From positions 1 to 47,272 of the forward strand of contig JAFPYR010000079.1 in assembly GCA_017412115.1 (NCBI GenBank): a stretch of 47,272 bases of DNA, given 5' to 3'. Source of the stretch: Bacteroidales bacterium (GTDB taxonomy: Bacteria > Bacteroidota > Bacteroidia > Bacteroidales > UBA3824). The notes beneath the pieces were generated by a model. That model did not search any database. It worked only from the letters and a program-made list of their open reading frames with translations, and was not told where the DNA came from. Below are positions 25,629-33,329 of the stretch, piece by piece. Every line of letters starts with the position of its first letter. Position 1 is the first letter of the stretch. The position numbers and the translations under genes were made by a program.

Positions 25629-26366
25629 TCACACTTTATTTCTGTCAGTAACTACAAGCTTCACAAAATCCACATGAATGGGATTCGGATTTTCGGGTTT
25701 TTCAAGCCTGATAGGAAAATAACTATCCCTTGTAATCCACGAAGAAATTGAGTCCATCCACATCGTCCCTGAAGCTCTGTCGGGGTGAGCCACATCGCCG
25801 GGAATTCGCGTAAAATGCAGTTTTTTCGACAAGAAAAACTGTCTCGGACCGAATTTATTCATCATAATTCTGTTAATTCCAGTATCCTCACGCCAATTCG
25901 GAGGACCAATCCAAACGGTAGGAATACCGTGAGTTTGAGGAATAATTTTGTCAATATATTCCCTTCGAGACTCAGGATTGAAAGCAAAAAGTTCGTTTGC
26001 ACCGATAACAAAAATTATGAACGAAGGTTTATAAAGATTCACAAAATATTCCATCGTATCGCAAATTGCGTATGTTTTTGTAGTTGCGCTAACCCATGAC
26101 ACGACGTTGAGCACATGATTGTTGTAATCACAATAATTTTTTGCCCTGAACATCAGCGAATACGCCATGGAATCGCCGATTAACAATATATTCTGCTTAG
26201 AAGTATCTTTTTGCGGGATAGTATCTCGAAAATTTGAGAATGTTCCGCTCTGAGTAACTTCTTTAATTTTAATATCTTGGAAATAGTGCATATAAAAAGC
26301 CGCACCTAATCCCGCCAAGGATATTACCAAAAAGCAAGAAAATATAATCAAAAACCGCTTTTTCAT
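25629..26366 (-). CDS. Membrane-anchored SGNH-hydrolase-like protein
   Basis: 245 residues. An N-terminal hydrophobic segment (FLIIFSCFLVISLAGLGAAF) is either an uncleaved anchor or a signal. The periplasmic part has the SGNH blocks: block I LLIGDSMAYSL with S66, block III VIGANELF with N124, and block V DVAHPDRASG with D191 and H194 as the remaining catalytic pair. Block II glycine is not obvious. Members deacylate lipids or carbohydrates, for example O-acetyl groups on cell-wall or surface polysaccharides; the relation to DUF459-type proteins is possible. It starts 9 bp after a lipoprotein gene and probably belongs to the same transcript; the envelope cluster follows after 74 bp. Confidence 0.78.
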   Translation of the reverse strand: MKKRFLIIFSCFLVISLAGLGAAFYMHYFQDIKIKEVTQSGTFSNFRDTIPQKDTSKQNILLIGDSMAYSLMFRAKNYCDYNNHVLNVVSWVSATTKTYAICDTMEYFVNLYKPSFIIFVIGANELFAFNPESRREYIDKIIPQTHGIPTVWIGPPNWREDTGINRIMMNKFGPRQFFLSKKLHFTRIPGDVAHPDRASGTMWMDSISSWITRDSYFPIRLEKPENPNPIHVDFVKLVVTDRNKV

Positions 26367-26375
26367 ATTTTTCCT

Positions 26376-26849
26376 CTAATCGTCTATTATTTCGATAATG
26401 CCGTATGAAAACCTTACAGCAGGAAAATTTGTTATTTCATTTTTGAATTTCTCCTCATTGCACGGACTATCAATACAGACATCAATACAATTTTCCATTT
26501 CGTTAATTCCATAACCGCTCACATAGCCTGATGTTAATGGAATTTTCTGCGATATTAAATTAACCACAGAATCAAGTTGTTTATAAGAATATTTACAGTT
26601 TTTATATACAGTCTGATATTTTGATTTAAAATCTTCAGGCAAAATATTCCTGTACAAAACAACTAATTGATTATCATTATTAACGTATGCACCGCCATAA
26701 AAATCAAACTTAAAAACGGAATCGCTTTCCATTCTTTGATACAACAAAAGAGCATTATCTTGATCGGGCAATTGTTGTTCAGATTTTTTATGACCAAAAC
26801 CACATCCGAAACAAAGCAATATGAACAACATCAAAAGATATACTTTCAT
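26376..26849 (-). CDS. Lipoprotein resembling the propeptide of an S1 protease
   Basis: 157 residues with a lipoprotein signal (MKVYLLMLFILLCFGC, cysteine 16). The body (FYGGAYVNNDNQLVVLYRN, CKYSYKQLDSVVNLISQKI, VSGYGINEMENCIDVCID) resembles the pro-region that precedes trypsin-like catalytic domains in Bacteroidales proteases, where a Y-G-G-A-Y-I/V opening, a C-x-Y-S-Y stretch and a G-Y-G-I turn are found in the same order, as I recall the family. No catalytic domain follows. Its ATG lies 1 bp after the stop of the S1 protease scrap (26851-27036), so the two were an operon. Propeptides of such proteases act as folding helpers and inhibitors, which makes a stand-alone inhibitor lipoprotein plausible; this is inference. 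Confidence 0.6.
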   Translation of the reverse strand: MKVYLLMLFILLCFGCGFGHKKSEQQLPDQDNALLLYQRMESDSVFKFDFYGGAYVNNDNQLVVLYRNILPEDFKSKYQTVYKNCKYSYKQLDSVVNLISQKIPLTSGYVSGYGINEMENCIDVCIDSPCNEEKFKNEITNFPAVRFSYGIIEIIDD

Positions 26850-26850
26850 A

Positions 26851-27063
26851 CTAATATCTCTTAAGACCCAATCGACTATTTATCAAATATGCTTTTATGC
26901 ATATACTCACAGTATCACCATTTGTATAAACAATTCGCCCCTTATTTATACCTGTTGTATAACGTTTATTCGTACCTGAAACATAAGTATAAACAAGACC
27001 ACCACTATCTCCGCTCAAAGATACATAATCTGCCAAAATAACATCTTTAACAAATATTCTCCA
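26851..27063 (-). pseudogene. C-terminal remnant of a trypsin-like (S1) serine protease
   Basis: About 70 codons remain: KDVILADYVS, then the active-site serine motif SLSGDSGGLVYTYVSG, then KRYTTGINKGRIVYTNG and the closing helix AYLINSRLGLKRY. The end L-x-R-Y and the G-D-S-G-G context match Bacteroidales S1 proteases. The His and Asp parts of the triad are absent, and no ATG exists: the first possible start is a TTG at 27036. The frame upstream runs into the exbD terminator hairpin, which marks the deletion edge. It is not likely to be active. It precedes the propeptide-like lipoprotein by 1 bp. Confidence 0.75.
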
Positions 27064-27072
27064 CTTTGTTAA

Positions 27073-27121
27073 TAAAAAAAAACCGCTTATAATTCTTCTA
27101 AAAAAAAACTATAAGCGGTTT
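27073..27121 (-). terminator. Terminator of the exbB-exbD operon
   Basis: Perfect 12-bp stem: 27080-27091 (AAACCGCTTATA) pairs with 27110-27121 (TATAAGCGGTTT), with an 18-base loop. On the minus strand it is followed by a T-run (complement of the A-run at 27074-27082). It lies 25 bp after the last exbD stop. Confidence 0.88.
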
Positions 27122-27145
27122 CTTTTTCAAACGTAAAAACTTTGG

Positions 27146-27616
27146 TTATTTTCTTTCAACTTTAAGCGTTGAATAATTGATTTTCAAAGCTTGAACTTTT
27201 CTAAGTTCCTGTTTAATATCGGTAACGATACCCATTTTAGCGTCAGAGTCTACTTTCAAAGAGTAAGTAAGCTGCTGAGCCTCTACTTCATCGTGAGAGC
27301 TGCGTTCACTTTCAACGTAGTCAGCAATATCGAATAATTCCGAAATTTTGTCGTTGAGCTGAATACGCGGTTCGGTACCGTATTTTGCCTGATGAGCGGC
27401 TAAAGGCGCACCGACATATATATAACTGACAAGAGATTTTTTTTCAAGTTTCTTAACCTCCGTAGCTTGCGGAAGTTTGATTTTCACTTTATAATCCGTT
27501 TCTTTCATAGAAGTAACTGACATAAAGAAGAAAAGCAACATGAAAACGATGTCAGGTAACGATGCCGTAGAAAGAGCAGCCATTTTTCTGCCGCCTGATT
27601 TTCTGAATTTTGACAT
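27146..27616 (-). CDS. exbD: ExbD/TolR family biopolymer transport protein (second exbD)
   Basis: 156 residues: a short cytoplasmic lead (MSKFRKSGGRKMAALSTASL), one membrane helix containing the essential aspartate (LPDIVFMLLFFFMSVTSM, D22), and a periplasmic domain ending in LKINYSTLKVERK. With ExbB it forms the proton channel that powers TonB. It begins 19 bp after the first exbD and is the last gene of the operon, followed by a strong terminator. Two exbD copies in one operon are usual in Bacteroidota. Confidence 0.92.
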   Translation of the reverse strand: MSKFRKSGGRKMAALSTASLPDIVFMLLFFFMSVTSMKETDYKVKIKLPQATEVKKLEKKSLVSYIYVGAPLAAHQAKYGTEPRIQLNDKISELFDIADYVESERSSHDEVEAQQLTYSLKVDSDAKMGIVTDIKQELRKVQALKINYSTLKVERK

Positions 27617-27635
27617 AACTTTTTCTCCTGTTTTA

Positions 27636-28274
27636 TTATTTAATACTTCTCGGTTCTGCTTCAGAAATGTTAAGCGGAATAGCCAATTTTACGACTTTTT
27701 GATCTTCAGTGCTCAATTCATCGTATTTTTTACCGCCGAAATATTCTTTCGAAAAATCATCACGTAAAATATTAAAAGCGGCTACGATAGCATTTTGTAC
27801 TGCGATATAAGTTTCGTATTTTGTACCACGGTCGTTCTGAAGTGAAACAACGCCTTTTGAAATTTCAGGATTTCCACATTCTGAAACAAGCCTTTTGTAA
27901 TTATTGATTTCTTCCTCTTTAGCGCCTTTTTCGATTGCATCTTCCAACTTCTTCTGAGCCGGAACTCTGTCAGCCAAATTAGGATCGCTTTTAGGATTAG
28001 TCAGAAAGTGTATCGTCCTGTTAGTCAAATTGCTAATGTCCTCAACCTCTGCCTCAACAGCAAGCTGATTGTCCTTATTGATAAGAACGATAAGAACGTT
28101 ACGCTCGTTGATTTTGTCGGAATTTTGCTCCTGATTAGGATCCGGCGGAGGCGGCAAGGTTCTGTTAAGACCTTGGTCTACGCTCATTGATGTGGTAACA
28201 AGGAAGAACACCAACAAAAGGAATGCAATATCGGCTTGAGAACTTGCATTGATTTCTCCTAATTGTTTTGCCAT
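27636..28274 (-). CDS. exbD: ExbD/TolR family biopolymer transport protein (first exbD)
   Basis: About 212 residues from the ATG at 28272-28274 (MAKQLGEINASSQADIAFLL), which is how relatives begin. An in-frame ATG 14 codons upstream (to 28316) would place the start inside a stem-loop and add residues without parallels. The helix holds D16 of QADIAFLLLVFFLVTTSMSV, the proton-pathway residue. A long insertion in the periplasmic part (SDPNLADRVPAQKKLEDAIE to VSECGNPEISKG) is common in the phylum. It works with ExbB and the second ExbD to energise TonB-dependent receptors such as the one at the left edge of the window. Confidence 0.9.
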   Translation of the reverse strand: MAKQLGEINASSQADIAFLLLVFFLVTTSMSVDQGLNRTLPPPPDPNQEQNSDKINERNVLIVLINKDNQLAVEAEVEDISNLTNRTIHFLTNPKSDPNLADRVPAQKKLEDAIEKGAKEEEINNYKRLVSECGNPEISKGVVSLQNDRGTKYETYIAVQNAIVAAFNILRDDFSKEYFGGKKYDELSTEDQKVVKLAIPLNISEAEPRSIK

Positions 28275-28295
28275 TTTTTTAATAATATTTTTACA

Positions 28296-28325
28296 AGGGC
28301 GGATTTTATTTGCCAAATCCGCCCT
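28296..28325 (-). other. Stem-loop between the small membrane gene and exbD
   Basis: A perfect 11-bp stem (28296-28306 AGGGCGGATTT, 28315-28325 AAATCCGCCCT) with an 8-base loop, lying in the 70-bp gap between the 151-residue gene and exbD. No T-run follows on the minus strand, so it is not a simple terminator. It may adjust mRNA stability or translation inside the operon. Confidence 0.75.
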
Positions 28326-28347
28326 ATGTTGTTTTTACAAAACAAAA

Positions 28348-28803
28348 CTATTTTTTGATTCTGGCATAAATTTCAGTAAAAAGTACTGAAAGAACTGTTA
28401 TGCCAAGAGCGAAATACAGAGCATTAAGACCTGCACCTGACCACAAACGGGTAGATTCGTCAGATTCTACAAGAGTCGGAGCGATAGAGTTGATATCACC
28501 GCTTGACAAAGCAAACGAAATTCCGAAAATTGCAGCAATTACTACAAGAATAACTACCGTTTTAATGGCAGAACCAGGATTTGATGCCGTACTTTTAACA
28601 AAATCCAAAACAGGGAATACGATAGCAGCCAAAGCGCAAAGCCCCAACAATATGTAAGCCCAATTAAGGAATGATGCCGTAGTACCGCTTTCTATCTGGT
28701 CGCTCATGCTTGACATCGGAACTACGTTCATAAAAAATGCTACGAACAAAGCTACCGAAATCGCCATCAGTGCCCATTTAGCAATGGTTAATATTTTTTG
28801 CAT
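28348..28803 (-). CDS. Small membrane protein of the ExbB-ExbD operon
   Basis: 151 residues with four hydrophobic segments (ALMAISVALFVAFFMNVV; FLNWAYILLGLCALAAIVFP; AIKTVVILVVIAAIFGISFA; LNALYFALGITVLSVLFTEI). I know no named family for it, but a protein of this size and topology is regularly found between exbB and exbD in Bacteroidales, so it may be an accessory part of that motor. It is 30 bp from the exbB stop. No catalytic motif is seen. Confidence 0.8.
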   Translation of the reverse strand: MQKILTIAKWALMAISVALFVAFFMNVVPMSSMSDQIESGTTASFLNWAYILLGLCALAAIVFPVLDFVKSTASNPGSAIKTVVILVVIAAIFGISFALSSGDINSIAPTLVESDESTRLWSGAGLNALYFALGITVLSVLFTEIYARIKK

Positions 28804-28833
28804 AATCCGTTTAAAAATTTAAAGAATTATTTT

Positions 28834-29631
28834 TTATTTACCTGAATGTTTGATAAGCATATCTACGAACGAGATAGAAGCATCTTCCATATCGTTGGTA
28901 ATAGACTCAATCTTAGAAAGAATATAGTTACAGAATACCTGCAAAATCATAGCTGCGATAAGACCGGCAACCGTAGTGATAAGAGCGACTTTAATACCGC
29001 CTGCTACGACTGATGCAGAAATATCACCTGCTTGCTCAATAGCATCGAATGCACCGATCATACCGATAACCGTACCCATGAAACCCAACATAGGAGAAAG
29101 AGAAATACAAAGGTTGATCCAGGTAACACCTTGTTCCAAAAGGCCCATCTGAACAGCACCGTAAGAAACGATAGCTTTTTCTACTTCAGCCAAATTATCT
29201 TTTGAACCGTCTGTGTAACGTTCAAGTCCTTCCCCGAAAATACTTGCCAAAGGACCTTTTCTTTCAGCACAAAGTCTTTGTGCACTTTCTACACCGCCTT
29301 CTTTAAGAGCGGCATCCAAATCGTTAAGGAATTTATCCTTATTAGGTGATGCAAGTCCTAAATAAATAATTCTTTCAATTGAAATTGCAAGACCGATAAT
29401 CAAGGCAATGAGGACGAATGCCATAAAGCCGGCACCACCTTCGATGAATTTTGTCTTGATAGCCTTATGAATAGGAACTTCCTCAGGCTGGTCAGCCGAA
29501 ATTTGTGATTCTTGAGTTGCAGGAGCAACTTGTTCTTGAGCTGCCGGTTGACCTTCCTCTTGTGCATAAACGTTAGCACCTGAGAAAACGAGCATACCGG
29601 CTATTGCTAATAATGAAAATAGCTTTTTCAT
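28834..29631 (-). CDS. exbB: MotA/TolQ/ExbB proton channel protein
   Basis: 265 residues. A signal-like N-terminus (MKKLFSLLAIAGMLVFSGAN) and a Gln/Glu/Ala-rich linker (residues 24-50) precede three membrane helices: GFMAFVLIALIIGLAISIER, then MGLLEQGVTWINLCISLSPM-LGFMGTVIGMIGAF and GGIKVALITTVAGLIAAMIL. The G-F-M-G-T-V-x-G and T-T-x-A-G-L-I motifs define the family. It is the pentameric stator of the TonB energy system. First gene of the operon exbB, small membrane gene, exbD, exbD; it starts 100 bp before tRNA-Ser on the same strand. Confidence 0.94.
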   Translation of the reverse strand: MKKLFSLLAIAGMLVFSGANVYAQEEGQPAAQEQVAPATQESQISADQPEEVPIHKAIKTKFIEGGAGFMAFVLIALIIGLAISIERIIYLGLASPNKDKFLNDLDAALKEGGVESAQRLCAERKGPLASIFGEGLERYTDGSKDNLAEVEKAIVSYGAVQMGLLEQGVTWINLCISLSPMLGFMGTVIGMIGAFDAIEQAGDISASVVAGGIKVALITTVAGLIAAMILQVFCNYILSKIESITNDMEDASISFVDMLIKHSGK

Positions 29632-29733
29632 GTCGTGTTTTTAGTTTTTAATTATACGAAAATTGATATTAATTATTTACTTGTTCAAAATGGTTCTTTA
29701 ATAGCAGCTAACTACCTCAAAACCAATATTTTG

Positions 29734-29821
29734 CGGAGAATGGGGGATTCGAACCCCCGATAAGCTTTAGACCTATACACGCTTTCCAGGCGTGTTCCTT
29801 CAGCCACTCGGACAACTCTCC
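29734..29821 (-). tRNA. tRNA-Ser (anticodon GGA)
   Basis: Read on the minus strand: acceptor GGAGAGT pairs with ATTCTCC, discriminator G at 29734; the anticodon arm ACACGCCTGGAAAGCGTGT shows anticodon GGA; a long variable arm (TATAGGTCTAAAGCTTATC region) and the T arm GGGGGTTCGAATCCCCC follow. The length of 88 nt and the class II variable arm fit serine. The 3' CCA is not encoded (CAA follows the discriminator), so it is added by CCA transferase. Confidence 0.95.
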
Positions 29822-29920
29822 TAAAATGCTTTATTTTTGCGCCGTGAAATTACAAATTATTTATTTCACAAAAAAATTTTTTTCGTAAAAAATAAACATT
29901 TTTTTTACAATAACTTATTA

Positions 29921-30808
29921 TTAGGCTAAATGTGAACATTTTACGCCTCTGTCAATCTTCCTCATCAAACCTTGAAGCACATTACCCGGTCCACATTCGA
30001 TAAACTCGCTAACGCCTTGTGCTATAATATTTTGAATGGTTTTTGTCCATCTAACGGGCGAGGTGAGTTGTGATATTAAATTTGCCTTAATATCTTCGGG
30101 TGAAGTAACTGCAAGCGCATTTACATTCTGATAAACCGGACATTTAGGAGTTTTGAACTCGGTTTTTGCAATTGCATCAGCAAGTTCGTTTTTAGCCGGC
30201 TCCATGAGCGGAGAATGGAAAGCACCGCTTACTTGAAGTTTTACAACACGTTTAGCACCTGCCTCTTCCAACAATTTAGAGGCTGCATCAACACCGCTTA
30301 CCGTACCGGAAATCACAACCTGTCCCGGACAATTATAATTAGCAGCTACTACAATCTGACCTTGTAAGGCTACTTTGGCGCAAATATCTTCGATTTGAGA
30401 ATCCTCCAACCCCAAAACCGCAGCCATGGAAGACTGACCGGACTCGCAACATTTTTGCATTGCCGCAGCTCGTTTTGAAACAAGCCTCAAACCGTCCTCA
30501 AAACTCAAAGCACCGGCTGCCGTCAAAGCTGAAAATTCGCCCAAAGAATGACCTGCCGTTACCTCAGGAGCAAAATCACCGCCCAAAGCCAAAACAGAAA
30601 TCACCGAATGCAAAAATACACAAGGCTGTGTTACTTTGGTTTGCATCAAATCCTCAGCCGTACCCTCAAACATAAGTTTTGTAATATCAAAGCCTAAAAT
30701 TTCGTCAGCTTTATCAAAAAGTTGTTTAGCTACGGAAGAATTTTCATAAAGTTCCTTTCCCATTCCGGGAAACTGCGACCCCTGACCGGGGAAAATATAT
30801 GCTGCCAT
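29921..30808 (-). CDS. fabD: Malonyl-CoA:ACP transacylase
   Basis: 295 residues, full length. It moves malonyl from CoA to acyl carrier protein for fatty-acid synthesis. Seen: FPGQGSQFPGMG at residues 6-17, the nucleophile S88 in AGHSLGEFSAL, KRAAAMQ (arginine clamp), and the catalytic H198 in SGAFHSPLM, then GPGNVLQGL near the end. It stands alone between the helicase gene and tRNA-Ser. A TATATTTG -7 element lies on the minus strand at 30841-30848, about 35 bp before the ATG, but without a clear -33 box. Confidence 0.95.
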   Translation of the reverse strand: MAAYIFPGQGSQFPGMGKELYENSSVAKQLFDKADEILGFDITKLMFEGTAEDLMQTKVTQPCVFLHSVISVLALGGDFAPEVTAGHSLGEFSALTAAGALSFEDGLRLVSKRAAAMQKCCESGQSSMAAVLGLEDSQIEDICAKVALQGQIVVAANYNCPGQVVISGTVSGVDAASKLLEEAGAKRVVKLQVSGAFHSPLMEPAKNELADAIAKTEFKTPKCPVYQNVNALAVTSPEDIKANLISQLTSPVRWTKTIQNIIAQGVSEFIECGPGNVLQGLMRKIDRGVKCSHLA

Positions 30809-30840
30809 TTTTTCTCTAAAAGTTATGATTTTTCAGAGTG

Positions 30841-30848
30841 CAAATATA
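30841..30848 (-). promoter_or_regulatory. -7 promoter element of fabD
   Basis: TATATTTG on the minus strand, a perfect TAnnTTTG, 33 bp before the fabD ATG. No TTTG stands 19-21 bp further upstream. Confidence 0.45.
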
Positions 30849-30911
30849 TAACATTTTTTAGGATTAATATAATTTTTTTTGCACAAAAGATTAAAAAAAT
30901 ATTTTTGAGAT

Positions 30912-33329
30912 TTAATCCCTTGACATTTCGGCTCTTACAACTTTAATTTCACCGTATGAAAATTTTCCATCAGAATCGGTAACAATTTGTTTGTCGGTAA
31001 TTAGAGGATTTTCTTGAAGAATTTTACGGATTTGAGAGATTTTCTCCTTATCAATAATTCTTGAAGCCTCAAGCTGCCCTAAAACCACAAATTTTGACAA
31101 ATGCCCCAAAATAGTCTCTTGCGTTACATTTCTATCCCTTGCAATATCCTGAACACTGCGTCCAGAATTAAACAAGAAAAAGGTTTTTTCATGTGTTGAA
31201 AGTGCTTCATATTCAGCCCTTTGAAGTTCATTTTCGTCAATGCTGACACCAGAAGAGGAAATTACTTTCAAAATATCAACAGCAAAACGTTTTGCCTTAC
31301 CGCCCATGCCTTTTACCGCTAACAAATCGGCTAAAGTGTGCGGTTTTTTCTGAGAAATTTCAACAATAGTTTTTGACGAAACAACATCTTTTTCCTCAAC
31401 GCCTAAAGATTCGGAGACTTGTTCGCGCCATTTTGTTAACAACATAAAAAGCTCGGAATTTCGTTTTGAAAGATAAGACGAAGTACTCCGCGAAACAACT
31501 TTTGAGGTATCGCCAAGCGTTTTTTCGGCTTTAAAAGCATAATAATCTTTCAATTTTAACCCCGCTTGACAATGCTCCAAAAGCATTTTTTTAAGATTAT
31601 AAAGGAATTCCAAGCGCTGCCAAGCCTCTGCTATTTTTGAACGTTTGTTTTTGTCGTCACAAACAAAATCAAAACTCTCTATCGCACTGTCAGTTAAATC
31701 CTTTAATTTTTGCAAATAATATTTGCAACCTTTACAAATACGTTCTGACAATGTCGTTTCTGACTCAATATCAAGACTTTGCGCATAATTAGAACGGATA
31801 TTCCTCAAAAATTTTTCTGAAACGGCAATCATATCCCCGTAAATCACGGAATCTATGCCGTCAATACTGCGGAAATTGCCTGCAACAGAATTTCCCGCCA
31901 ATAAAATCTGCCGCTGAAGATCTTTTATCGTATTAAAAATAGGATTAAAATCGAATAAATCTTGAACCGTATCAAAATAATAATCTCGTTTATCCTTTAT
32001 TAATATTGCGTTGTCAGGAATTTTTTCCTCAACCGTCCTTGAAAACGAATTTACTTGATAATCATATATTAAATCCCTGATTGACAACGGTTTCAACAAA
32101 ATCAAACCGTCCAACGAACGGCATCTCGAAAGCGCAACATAAACCTGTCCGTGCGCAAAACTATTAGAGGCGTCGATCATAAGTTTGTCAAAGGTTAAAC
32201 CCTGACTTTTATGAATCGTTACCGCCCAAGCCGTCTTTAAGGGAATTTGCTTGAACGTTCCAACAACCTCCTCCGTAATTTCCTTTGTATCAGGATTAAC
32301 AGTATATTTTGTATTGTCCCAAGTCAGAGGCGAAACTTTGATTTCGTCAGCATCGCCTTTGCATTTTACGATAACACAATTATCATCAAAACCCGTTATA
32401 CGGCCGATTTTACCGTTATAAAACTCTTTCATGGGCGAAGGGTCGTTTTTCAAAAACATTACGACGGAATCTTTTTTCAAAACCAAATGTTTTTCAACGG
32501 GATATGCCGATTCAGGAAAATCTCCGCTAACCTCGGCATCAAAACTCTCAACAGCAGTTTTCAAACTCAAAAGATGGGTCTGATTGATTCTTTCGGCTTG
32601 ATTATTAGTTGTTACCAAAGTTACAATATCCTCACCCTCAGGCGGTTGAAAATTAGGAATATAACGACGGTTAAGCTTCTCGATTGTTGATTGTCCCGCT
32701 TTACATTCCCGAATTTCGTTAAGAATCGAAATAAAATTGCTGTCAGACTGCCGGAAAACCTCATTAAGCTCTATGCAAACGTAATTCGTTTGTGCCCAAG
32801 CCTTTGAACCGAAAAAATAATAGGTTTCGTAATAAGGTTTTAAGATTTCCTCATCTTCGGGTCTGACAACGGGCGAGAGTTGCTGCATATCGCCGATAAG
32901 CAGCATTTGAACTCCGCCAAAAGGTTTGTCATTGCCTCTGTAACGCCTTAAAACGGCATCAACAGAATCCAAAAGGTCGGCCCTGACCATTGAAATTTCA
33001 TCGATAACGAGCAATTCAAGACTGCGAATAATATCAATTTTAGTTTTTTGAAAATTGAATTTCCTGTTTTCGGTATGCGTTGCGCCCGGAATCTGCGGCC
33101 CTAAAGGCAACTGAAAAAACGAATGTAAGGTTACTCCACCCGCATTAACCGCTGCAACACCCGTCGGCGAGGTTACAATCATCCGTTTTGGCGAAGAGGC
33201 TTTTAATTGTTTCAAAAACGTAGTCTTTCCCGTGCCAGCTTTTCCCGTCAAAAAAACGTTACGCCCCGTATAAAAAAGATAATCGAACGCTAATTGTAAC
33301 CGCTCGTTAAGTTTGAAATTATCTGCCAT
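30912..33329 (-). CDS. Pif1-like ATP-dependent DNA helicase with HRDC and HTH tail
   Basis: 805 residues. The helicase part begins with Walker A GKAGTGKTTFL (from residue 29), then TSPTGVAAVNAGGVTLHSFF (motif Ia), Walker B LLVIDEISMVRADLLD (D110, E111), IGDMQQLSPVV (motif III), and the C-terminal superfamily 1 motifs AWAVTIHKSQGLTFD and GQVYVALSRCRSLDGLIL. After a middle linker with four cysteines in C-K-G-C type spacing, an HRDC-like domain (LFMLLTKWREQVSESLGVEE, LLAVKGMGGKAKRFAVDIL) and a C-terminal helix-turn-helix part (SVQDIARDRNVTQETILGHL) follow. It likely unwinds DNA, including G-quadruplexes, during replication or repair. It starts directly after the PIN-PhoH stop, so the two are co-transcribed. 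Confidence 0.9.
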   Translation of the reverse strand: MADNFKLNERLQLAFDYLFYTGRNVFLTGKAGTGKTTFLKQLKASSPKRMIVTSPTGVAAVNAGGVTLHSFFQLPLGPQIPGATHTENRKFNFQKTKIDIIRSLELLVIDEISMVRADLLDSVDAVLRRYRGNDKPFGGVQMLLIGDMQQLSPVVRPEDEEILKPYYETYYFFGSKAWAQTNYVCIELNEVFRQSDSNFISILNEIRECKAGQSTIEKLNRRYIPNFQPPEGEDIVTLVTTNNQAERINQTHLLSLKTAVESFDAEVSGDFPESAYPVEKHLVLKKDSVVMFLKNDPSPMKEFYNGKIGRITGFDDNCVIVKCKGDADEIKVSPLTWDNTKYTVNPDTKEITEEVVGTFKQIPLKTAWAVTIHKSQGLTFDKLMIDASNSFAHGQVYVALSRCRSLDGLILLKPLSIRDLIYDYQVNSFSRTVEEKIPDNAILIKDKRDYYFDTVQDLFDFNPIFNTIKDLQRQILLAGNSVAGNFRSIDGIDSVIYGDMIAVSEKFLRNIRSNYAQSLDIESETTLSERICKGCKYYLQKLKDLTDSAIESFDFVCDDKNKRSKIAEAWQRLEFLYNLKKMLLEHCQAGLKLKDYYAFKAEKTLGDTSKVVSRSTSSYLSKRNSELFMLLTKWREQVSESLGVEEKDVVSSKTIVEISQKKPHTLADLLAVKGMGGKAKRFAVDILKVISSSGVSIDENELQRAEYEALSTHEKTFFLFNSGRSVQDIARDRNVTQETILGHLSKFVVLGQLEASRIIDKEKISQIRKILQENPLITDKQIVTDSDGKFSYGEIKVVRAEMSRD

